Source: Thalassiosira profunda | Taxonomy: Eukaryota > Bacillariophyta > Thalassiosirophyceae > Thalassiosirales > Thalassiosiraceae | Direction of reading: 5' to 3' | Assembly: GCA_036939355.1 (NCBI GenBank) | Contig: JALLAP010000808.1 | Location: 1-15,586 of the forward strand | Length of the DNA stretch: 15,586 bases | Part shown: positions 7,860 to 15,586 of the stretch, piece by piece | Numbering within the stretch: position 1 is the first letter of the stretch | Layout: each line of letters opens with the position of its first letter | Position numbers and translations under genes: made by a program | Notes under the pieces: generated by a model | Seen by the model: the letters and a program-made list of their open reading frames with translations, nothing else | Told to the model about the DNA's origin: nothing | The model's database searches: none

Positions 7860-9769
7860 TCATCTATCAATGTGCTCGTCCACCCCATCCAAATCTAGCG
7901 CGTCCAGCAGCCTTTCTTCGCATCTGACAAAGAATGACTTCTTCCATCCTTTCTTCAGTCGATCGCTTTGAGGGAGGTGGATGTTTTTCGCTTGCACAAG
8001 TTTGGTCTTCAGGCGTTCGTCGGGGGCGCATGTCATCAGGTGATTGTACATCCTCGCCAGGTTCTTATTGCGGCTCATGGTATCGGCTTTCGAGCTCAAG
8101 AAGATGCCCTTGGACCGCCCCGATTCGCCCCTACAAAACTTGCAGACCACCCCAATGGATGGCAGCGTTTCTTCGTTCTCGCTGTCGGAATGCCACTCTT
8201 TCCGGTGTGTTTTGTGCTCCGGCGCCTTGCAGCAGTACGGATCAAACTGTGACATCAAGAGATAACAAAAGTCTGTCACATGCGCCTTGTCCTCCGGCGT
8301 GGTCAGCACCGACGGCTCTGCGTGAAAGGACTCGTGCTCCAATCCACCGATAGACTCGAGAGGTTGGCAGTGGTGCAGATCGTCAGAGTATCGAATTCCA
8401 ACGGTGGTGTCAACCAACCCCAGCGCGTGGGCTGCAGATGCCTCCCAATAGGCCTTTCCTCCGCCACATCGCGACTTGCCTGCTTTGGGCGCCATTCTAG
8501 GGTTGACAACGGAAGCCTCGCCAGCCTCTCTCATCTCCTCTAGCAACCGGCGCGAAATCAAAGGACACGTGTGGTCTTTGAAATGTTGCTGGAGCATATT
8601 TTGGGCCGATTGGTAGATGGATTTGATGCTTGCCGGAAAGTACGAGCTGCCTTTTCCCCGTCCCTCCTGCGGCAGCTGTTTGCAGTGAATGCATTGTATG
8701 CCCACTTGGCCGATGTCGACCAATCGATTTCTTCCGCGGGTCCGAACATCTCTGGCGGATGCTGGAAACGCCTCTATTTGCTTTCGTAACCAGCATTGCT
8801 GCGTAGACAGTCGCTGCTCATCCTCTGGCGTGAACAGCAGCACCCTTCGTCTGCCCGGTGCATCAAGCTCGAGAGTGTTGCCAACGTTTGCACCATTCAC
8901 ATTGGTTTCCCCAACAACTTCAGTGTATTGTTCGTTTGCCGCAAGAGAGTTGTGCAGTCCTAACTGGTTGCGTTGTGGAGCTACGAGAAACTCAGACCCA
9001 GCGTTTGGGTTGAAGTTGTTGTTTGCGCCACTTGTATCCTCGCTCCCCCCATCAACATTCTGTTGCTGCAGATTGCCCGATGGACCCGGATCCTTTTCTT
9101 CTGTACCAGTCGTCGTGTTGTGGTGACCACCCGAGTGACCTCCTATTTGCATTGCAGCTGCGGCTGAGCCAAAACCTGCAACGCTCGCGCCCTCACTTCG
9201 ATTGGGGTTCTGCGCCATGGTCTGCGAGCAGTTCAACGCCAGCTGCGAAATGGCCGCATTTCCCTGGTCGATACTTTGGTGCACAATATTCACCAAGACG
9301 GCGTAATTCACTGCAAAAAGGGGGATGGGTATGTTGATTCTGGTAATCGATGCACCCAATTGATATGCAACTGATATTTGCACTCACGCAATTCCTGAGG
9401 GCTCATTCCGAAGGGACGGAGCACCGAGCCCGTCCCCGCTGCGGTCGGTTGCGCCTGCGTGGCAGCAACGCTTTGGGGGTTCATATTTGCAGGAGCCATT
9501 GCAGATTGACCGTCCGCGGGCATCATATTATTATTGGGATGCGCGTGCACGAAGTTGTGGATCATGGCGTGGTTCATCCCGCGCAATGGTGCGGCATTCT
9601 GTTGTGCTGATGGCTGTCTTTGATTGAGGGCGCAACCGGCAAGGAGCGTCAAAGGACGTGTTGAGCTGGGATTGCCATCGCTGCCGTCTCCGTCAACGGA
9701 AGGATGGGGGCGCTTCCGACCATTGCACGGCCCGCCGGCAGTCCCGCCGCTGGCACCATCGTCCGCCAT
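7860..9769 (-). CDS. protein with two related CxxC...H...C domains, 610 aa, two exons
   Basis: Exon 1 (9769-9388) and exon 2 (9310-7860) join in phase 1 to 611 codons including stop. The N-terminal ~270 residues are low complexity, rich in Asn, Gln, Gly and Ala, with a possible NLS (GRKRPHP). Domain A (about 315-380) contains RTRGRNRLVDIGQVGIQCIHC with C334/C337, then GRGKGSSYFPASIKSIYQ and H370...C376. Domain B (about 475-560) repeats the plan: GVVCKFC (C517/C520), GIFLSS, H550-x4-C555. Both share G(I/V)xCxxC, then F-x-x-S and a terminal H...C, suggesting zinc-binding modules from one duplication. I recall this GI.CIHC...YFP.S...Y..AQN type from many uncharacterised diatom proteins; its function is unknown. 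The start at 9769 was chosen over an in-frame Met at 9928 because the upstream part is low-complexity and lies in the divergent promoter. Confidence 0.78.
9311..9387 (-). other. intron of the 610-aa gene
   Basis: A 77-nt phase-1 intron with donor TTGC|GTGAGTGC at 9387 and acceptor CCCCTTTTTGCAG| ending at 9311. Splicing joins MSPQEL to LNYAVLVNIVHQ with one split Leu codon. TGCAAAT and TTGCATAT occur within the first 30 nt. Confidence 0.8.
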
Positions 9770-9962
9770 CGGGGCGTCGTTGGTTGTGGGTGTGCGTGGG
9801 TTGGGTGAGGAGGGATTGTGATGGATGCGACTCGGGTTCGGGTCGCAGGGGACTCTCAGCCTTGCAAATTTCGTGCAAGCAAGATGAAGATCTCGCCTCC
9901 GTAGCCCAGCCCCCCCCTCCCTCTCCACCCCGCCGGACCCAAACGGCGGCCGAAACTCCAGG
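9770..9962. promoter_or_regulatory. shared head-to-head promoter region (610-aa gene / Gln-rich gene)
   Basis: These 193 nt separate two divergent start codons. TTGCAAAT lies at 9862-9869, followed by a GTGCAAGC variant. A C-rich stretch near 9908-9935 precedes the plus-strand start. Bidirectional promoter function is inferred from orientation. Confidence 0.45.
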
Positions 9963-12900
9963 ATGGACCACTATTTCAGCAGCATCGCCAAGCACCTCAC
10001 CGACGGCAGCGGCGGGGCTGGCGGCGGCGGGCCGAACCCGGGCCAGGTGAACGGGAACGCCACGCCGCGGGGCAGCCACGGCCAGCAGCAGATGATGATG
10101 GCCGCCATGCAGCAGCAGCAACAACAACAACAGCAGCAGCAGGGCGGTCAAATGGGCCAGATAGGAGGAAATATGCAAGCAAATAACATGATGCAGAGCG
10201 GATTTCCCGGTCCTTTGCCGGGCCTCCCGGGCTCGCGGCAGAGCAGCGTCACATCACAACGGCAGATGAGCCAGGGCCCGAACGTGATGCCGAGCGGCCT
10301 CCCCGGTCCGTTGCAGGGCCTCCCCGGCGGGGGTAGTGCGGGAGGCCGCCAGGGGAGCATTGGGAGCAGGCAGGGGAGCGTGGGTCTGCAGCAGGCCATG
10401 GGGAGGCAGTCCAGTGGGGGGAATTCGCAGCAATCTCAGCAATCCCAGCAGCAACAGCTCCAAATAATGCAGCAACAGCAGGCTATGCAGCAGCAGCAGA
10501 TTCAGCAGCAGCAGAGATCTTCCATCAGCTCCGCCAACAATCCCTACACGAGCAAGGAATTGCTGACCATGCTCGACGACGATCTCCAGGAGTCCAACCA
10601 GACCCGGGGGAACGGTAAACAGCCCCAAACGCAGCAGCAGAGCCAGCAGCAGATGATGATGATGCAGGCGGCCATGATGAACCGGCAGAAGCAGATGCAG
10701 GAAGCGTCTCAGGGGGGACAGCCGGGGCAGCAGACGTCGCAACAGCATCCGCAGCAGGCGTTAAACGCGGCGCAGCAACGGCAGGCGGAGTTGCAGGCGC
10801 AGCTGCAACGTCAGGCCCAGATGAAGGCCCAGCAGCAGCAGGCTCAGCAGAATCAGCAGCAACCGCAGGGGGTGAATCAGCAGGGTTCAGCGTCTCAGGG
10901 ACAGGGACAGGGGCAGCAGCAACCGCCGGCCTCCGCCCAGACCCAGATGTCCCAGCAGAAACAGCAGAGTGAGTTGCAAATTGGCAAATTGAGCCAGCCT
11001 TTTCCACTGGGACGTTGACCGGAGAGCCTTCCATCATCGAGCTTTCGCCCCTGGGGCGCGTTCATTCTGTATGCCCGCTGCGCTTATATTTCAGTTGGTT
11101 TATGCTCACATCTTGTGCACACTTGTTTTCTTCCGCAGTCCATAACTTCCTCCAACTCCACGGCCATCAGCTCACCCAGCAACAGCGCCTGAGTTTGCAG
11201 CAGCAGCTCTCAGCCCTTCAGCAGCAGGCGGGCGGCTCGGGGATGAGCTCTTCTGGCGGTAGCAGCGGGAAGAACCAGAGTCAGATGGGGAGCGGTGGGC
11301 AGCAGAGCGACATGCGCCAGGGGAACGCTGTCATGATCCAGCCACCGCCACAGGCGCCACCGGTGACCGACGCCGCGGCCCTCACCGCCAACTCCGCCCA
11401 AATGGCGAATGCGGCTGCCATGGCGGCCATGGCCCAGGCCATGGGCCAGGACCCGAACAACCCCGTCCTGAACATGGACGACCTCATGTTCCGGCAGCGG
11501 GACCAGCTCAAACACCTGCAGACGATGATCAAGGGGGCGACTGACCCGGCGAAGGCGGCGATGCTCCAGGCCCAGCACGCGATGCTGCAGCAGGCGATGC
11601 TCCAAAGGCACTTAGAGAAGCAAATGCAGCAGCAGCAAGGGGGAGGAGGGCAGGGGCGGCAGCCCTCAGCGAGCAGCGTGGTGATGCAGCAGATGCTTCT
11701 CGCGGCGGCTCAACAGCAGCGCGAAGAATCTATCTCTCCGGTTCCCATCGGGCCTACGAAAGCTTTCCCCAAACATGTACAGTCGCAGGGAACGACGCAG
11801 AAGGCGGTGGCGTCGTCTGCCGGTCCCTTGCCGGCCGCAGTGGGCTCTGCGGGAGGAGGATCCGCCCCAGCGAGGACGACCACCCGCGTGGTCCCAGTGT
11901 CCATCTCTCCTTTCGCCGCACCCGGGGGAGCGACAGAAGATTCGAGTAGGGGAGGCGTGTCTGACGCGGCGCTGATCTACACCAAGTGCGCCCTCCGGTC
12001 TATCATCGCCTCCCTCAACAACCGCGCGAAAGCCAAAAGTGGGGGACCCCTGGCGAGGGAATACACCGTCCGCGACCTCTCCACCTGTCTGGGCGCGTGG
12101 GACCTGAACGTTCCCAAATCCCCTGGGGGGAGCAAGCGCCAAAAGCTGGACGACGGCAAGTCGAGTTCAGAGAGCGACGGCAACGCAGAGACGGCGTTTC
12201 AATTTTACTACGAACGGTCGTGCCCGATTTTGCTGGACGCCAAGCACGACTCTGCCCCCGTCCCGTTTTACGTGGAGGACTTTGGCAACAACGCCATTGA
12301 GGGGACCAGTGACGACAGCCTTCCCGTGGTGGTTGGCGCCGTCGTGCTGACCTACGGCGCCGACGAGAAGTTCACGGGAGGCATTGGCGAGGAGGGGGTG
12401 CTGACGAAGGCAATTGTGGAATTCTTCTGCGAAGAGACCGCACTTACCGCAGACGCGAGCGAGGACGCGTTGGCCGAAGCCGAGGAGCGCATGTTTGCGA
12501 GGGTTGACCCCGCTGAGGAGCAGTCAGGAAGCCTGATCCAGGCGTCGTTGTACGCCCTTTCCCCCAACGTCGTGGCGAGCGAACCCCCTCCCTCGTCGTC
12601 TTCGTCTGCCAATTCTTCGGACAAAGACTCTGCAACAGGCACTTCCTCGCTCGATGATGGCGTGTACATTCCCACAATATGGAGCGGCAACACCGACCGA
12701 GTGTATCAATACTGTCTCCTGGGCAATTTTGACGACAATGGCAGGGAGAGACAGTCCAAGCGCCTTTGTGTGGCGATCCAAAAGAAGAGGAAGGAAGATC
12801 AGTGCCAGGTAGGCGGAGGGGACAAGGGCCCCGCGAAGGGTGTGTGCCGCATAACCCTCACCCTAAGCCCGCAGTCCGTGCAGGCAAAGAAGAAGCAAAT

Positions 12901-14672
12901 GGCCAAGGAGAGGGAGGATGGCGTCGAGCGCCACAGCTCGTCGGAGGTCCACAGGAAGATTCGTAAAAACTTGAGGATCCTGCGCCCACCGAAGCTCACC
13001 ACTGTCTCTGGACTGGACATTCAGCCGCTTGGAGGGAAGAGACGCCGGCAGGCGCTGCGTCGCAGGTCAGTGACACAGATGATCGACCAAACCCAGATTG
13101 TCGTTGGTGTGCGATGCAAGCACGAATTGCTCCTGGACGCCGATGAGGTTGGGAAAATTTACGTCAATGGAACTCTTCTTGCCGACTGCTCGTCGTCGAC
13201 AAGAGATAGCTCGAACAGCATACTTGGCGCCGATGCCCTTCCCGCCCACACCTTATTTGGCGTTGACTTCACGCTTCCCTCCAGCATTGCTGAAAAGACG
13301 ATCACAATCAAATCGGAGCTGCCGAGCAAATTGGTTCTTGAGAGGGAATACGGCGCCCTGCTGGTGGACGCGCTAATTGCTGGGCAGGTCGATGCCGACG
13401 TTGGAGGAAAGCTGCTGGGTCGCCTCGTTTCGGGGAGCACAGAGCAACCAGATGGCTTCGATTTGGGCGAGGACGATATCCTAGAACCAGCAGGGACGGG
13501 CGATCGATACCACGACCAACTCCCTCGCACCGAGAACTGTTGCTCGATCAAGTTCGACGATGTCTCCAGGCCCTGCCTGGAATCCATCGTCCTCTCGAGC
13601 TCCATGGCCGATCCGGTGGGCATTGGCGCCAAGGCTTTGGGGACCAGGTTCCGGGTGCAGCACGGAAAGGAGGCGTTNGGCCGATCCGGTGGGCATTGGC
13701 GCCAAGGCTTTGGGGACCAGGTTCCGGGTGCAGCACGGAAAGGAGGCGTTTCCCTTCGAGGTTGGCTCATACGACGAATGCCGCATCCCGCGCGTGTTGG
13801 GCGCGCAGAAGATCGCCGTGCCTGTTCCGAGACGAGCTCGTGAAGTGCTGTACAGAGGAGCTTATCTGCCTCTTGACAAGATGGCACAATTCCTGTGGGC
13901 GGGAGCTGGAGGCGTATCATCAACGTCGTGGGATGGCGATCACGGCGATGCCATGCGTGCGGCAGAAGCAAAGGAGGGTGCCATTCAGCTATTGAGGAAG
14001 TCAGGGTGCAAGGATGTGCAACCAAGCAAAGTCAAATTTGTGGCGAAGAAGAAGTTGGAGCCAACTGACACTGCAGGCAACGACGATGCTTCCACGACTT
14101 CTTCGAAGTGCGCACCTTCTGTGTCAAATCTGAGATGCTGGTATGACTCCGGCAGTGGCAGCTACTATGTCAGCGATGGCTTCCTGTTCGTCGAGGAGGG
14201 CGAGGGAGCGGATGAAGAAGGGAGTGTCAGTTCTGCCGGGCGATCCACAGCAAAAGATGCGACGGCTGAAGCTGCAGAGCTAGTTGAAACGAACCCACCG
14301 CCAAACAGTGAGAAGAAAGATGTGCCGACTGAACGTTCTGACGAAGCGGAGACGAAATTGCCAGAGGGTGATGCTGATGGCAAAGAGGGCGAATCCAGCG
14401 AGGAAAAATCTGCTGATGCGCCGATAGTTACCGACGAGCCTATGGTCACCGACGAGTCAAAGGAGAAGGTTGCCGACGAGAAAGAGGCAAAAGAAACTGC
14501 TTCGCCTGCCAAGCCAGCCGCCGCCTCTAATGAACCAGCAGGCGAGAAGAAGCAGACGAGGCCGAAACACGCCTCTGCCAAAGATGCCGCATACCGGCTC
14601 GCATTTTACATCGCCAAGGAACACCCCAATGCTGCGGTGCTCGAGAGATTCGTCATGTGCCACCGTTCATAG
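9963..14672 (+). CDS. large glutamine-rich protein of unknown function, two exons, interrupted by an N-flanking 72-nt duplication
   Basis: Exon 1 is 9963-10968 (335 codons plus 1 nt); exon 2 starts at 11139. As written, the exon 2 frame is lost after the N at 13678. Counting only one of the two identical 72-nt copies (13606-13677, 13679-13750) gives 4467 nt, exactly 1489 codons, joining the 5' frame to the frame ending at 14672. Residues 1-560 are rich in Gln with Ala, Met, Ser and Gly, including 11 consecutive Gln (50-60) and duplicated PGPL.GLPG motifs. A folded region starts near 610 (YTKCALRSIIASLNNR). A basic GGKRRRQALRRR (about 966-977) may be an NLS. It precedes VRCKHELLLDADEVGKIYVNG and, across the duplication, KALGTRFRVQHGKEAF. 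Residues ~1330-1454 are acidic Glu/Lys/Ser/Pro low complexity; the end is RLAFYIAKEHPNAAVLERFVMCHRS. A transcription or chromatin cofactor role is plausible from the Gln-rich composition but unproven. Confidence 0.8.
10110..10142 (+). repeat. CAG/CAA polyglutamine tract
   Basis: Eleven consecutive Gln codons arranged as three CAG, four CAA, four CAG. The CAA interruption would limit length instability compared with a pure CAG run. Many shorter Gln runs follow throughout exon 1. Confidence 0.95.
10969..11138 (+). other. intron of the Gln-rich gene
   Basis: A 170-nt phase-1 intron with donor CAGCAGA|GTGAGTTGC at 10969 and acceptor TTTTCTTCCGCAG| ending at 11138. Splicing joins SQQKQQ to IHNFLQLHGHQLTQQQ in frame and skips an in-frame TGA at 11016-11018. 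TTGCAAAT lies at 10974-10981, directly after the donor. Confidence 0.85.
13606..13750 (+). repeat. exact 72-nt direct duplication around a single N
   Basis: Copy 1 is 13606-13677, then N at 13678, then copy 2 at 13679-13750. The copies are identical at all 72 positions. The structure is that of two contig ends that overlap by 72 nt but were scaffolded with a one-base gap. It adds 73 nt and breaks the coding frame of the Gln-rich gene. Confidence 0.95.
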
Positions 14673-15492
14673 CGAGATGAAACTGTGGACGCACCACGTT
14701 TGTTTGACGTACCGGTTGCATTAACACACACATATAATCTATATTGCAATTGTTGAGGGTGCAAAGAGTGCTGTGAGGTTTGGGTAGGTACATAGGTCGG
14801 TTCAGGGTCGGTTGGCTGGAGTGGGTTGGTCTGAATTTGGAGGAGAGGAGGACTAAGACAGTCATATCAGTCACGGTCGTCCACAAAGTCGGCAGTTCTA
14901 ATCTGGGACCACAATTTTTTTGGATCGGAATACACTAACCAACAATTACCTGTGAGAGCCAAAATATTTTGCTCTCAAGGGCTTGTATGGGCGTTGGAGA
15001 AGCCGAAAGAATCGCATCGAAGGAGAGAAAACACGGTTCAGAATGACCGTCGTTATGTCTCTTTACGTTGGAATTCTTGAGCAATCTTGCGAAGGCGAGG
15101 CCCTTTCTCTGTGTCACTTCTTGCAACAGCTCCCGCCAAGCTTTTTTGGGCTGGTTCTGCGTGTGTTGGCACGTCGAGCAACTAACAGAGCCGACGATGC
15201 GACCTCCCTCCTCCGCGTTGCTGCTGCTTTGATCACACTTTCCTTTTGACGTGTCGCCGTGAATGGATGGTTGGCGGCTACATAGCTCGTTAGTGGGATC
15301 GATAGGACAGCGTTGCGGTTGTCGCGTTGTTGGCGTGAGGGTGCATCTTCTGCCGGCAGGGCAGCGGAAGAGACTTACGTCGGCCGATTCGTCTGATTCA
15401 TCGTCGTCGGCTCATTGGCAACGGTGCGTCCATTGGATGGTCTCACTTTTTGTCGATAGAGGCAATAGTCACTGCCGCCGGTCCATCCCATC
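14673..15492. other. intergenic region, no supported gene
   Basis: This 820-nt stretch follows the Gln-rich gene and precedes the secreted-protein gene. ATTGCAAT lies at 14743-14750, beside an AT-rich CACATATAATCTATATT stretch that could serve 3'-end formation. An open frame of 88 codons at 14983-15249 (plus) has no recognisable domain and weak coding character; it may be chance or a relic. The right part probably holds the promoter of the gene at 15493. I found no tRNA or other RNA gene. Confidence 0.5.
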
Positions 15493-15586
15493 ATGATGGC
15501 ATCGCCGTCTACCGCCGCTGCGGGGGCCTCCCTCCTCTCCCTGCTGGCGCTGGCGACGACGGCGTCGGCCAACCTCTTCGCGGACA
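15493..15586 (+). CDS. N-terminus of a secretory-pathway protein (partial)
   Basis: An open frame begins with two consecutive ATG codons (15493 and 15496) and runs off the right edge. The 31 visible residues begin MMASPSTAAAGA and continue with the hydrophobic core SLLSLLALATTASA, then NLFAD. This is a classic signal peptide with a predicted cleavage after ASA and no visible ASAFAP-type plastid motif. The product therefore probably enters the ER. Nothing of the mature protein beyond about five residues is present, so its function cannot be named. Confidence 0.65.
   Translation, partial: MMASPSTAAAGASLLSLLALATTASANLFAD

Noticed and set aside
9770..9928. Upstream in-frame Met at 9928 as start of the 610-aa protein
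   Set aside because: It would use almost the whole divergent intergenic region and adds only Arg/Pro/Asn-rich text. The Met at 9769 begins the more protein-like sequence.
10110..10142. CAG/CAA repeat as a possible expansion locus or mobile repeat
   Set aside because: It is an ordinary polyglutamine tract within a Gln-rich protein, with CAA interruptions and no flanking duplication.
11015..11138. Reading the 5' end of the second long open frame (from 11015) as coding
   Set aside because: It lies inside the intron; the donor at 10969 and acceptor at 11138 join the Gln-rich frames exactly.
13606..13750. 72-nt duplication as a target-site duplication or genuine tandem exon repeat
   Set aside because: The single N between perfect copies and the exact frame restoration on removing 73 nt fit an unmerged contig overlap much better.
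14983..15249. 88-codon open frame downstream of the Gln-rich gene
   Set aside because: No domain, no splice or start support, weak coding composition. Recorded only as intergenic content.

Overview
This window looks like nuclear DNA of a stramenopile alga, most likely a centric diatom of the Thalassiosira type. The evidence is spliceosomal introns of 77-229 nt with GTGAGK donors, closely packed genes, GC-rich coding sequence, a BspA-type leucine-rich-repeat protein with a C-terminal tail I recall from diatom LRR proteins, and a paired CxxC...H...C protein type also familiar from diatoms. The genus is inference from pattern recognition; no search was run. I see no bacterial operon, CRISPR array, phage or intact transposon.

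Layout, left to right. The N-terminal part of a cytosolic-type threonyl-tRNA synthetase (minus strand, two exons, runs off the left edge) sits head-to-head with a 448-aa LRR gene (1108-2454, plus). An intergenic stretch (2455-3469) holds an 18-G run and a short relic of an HSP90-type 3' end (2902-3016, minus). Next is a basic, probably nuclear 361-aa protein with two putative zinc-binding knuckles (3697-4782, plus; probable 5'UTR intron). It converges on a three-exon ER-type HSP90 (GRP94/endoplasmin, 838 aa, 4879-7599, minus). Downstream lies a 610-aa two-exon gene with two related CxxC...H...C domains (7860-9769, minus). That gene is head-to-head with a very large glutamine-rich gene (9963-14672, plus, two exons). 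About 820 nt of unassigned sequence follow, then the first 94 nt of a gene whose product starts with a signal peptide (15493 to the right edge).

The most consequential observation concerns sequence quality. The large glutamine-rich gene is interrupted at 13678 by a single N flanked by two identical 72-nt copies. This is what two overlapping contigs joined with a one-base gap would look like. The extra 73 nt shift the frame. Counting one copy only, the two exons together make one open frame of exactly 1489 codons (1488 aa plus stop). An automatic annotation would probably split or truncate this gene.

The genes do not form an obvious pathway. They combine housekeeping functions (tRNA charging, ER protein folding) with lineage-restricted proteins of unknown role. 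Two head-to-head pairs (ThrRS/LRR and 610-aa gene/Gln-rich gene) each share a 193-nt intergenic region that probably acts as a bidirectional promoter. A recurring TTGCAAW element is found in most introns and several flanks.
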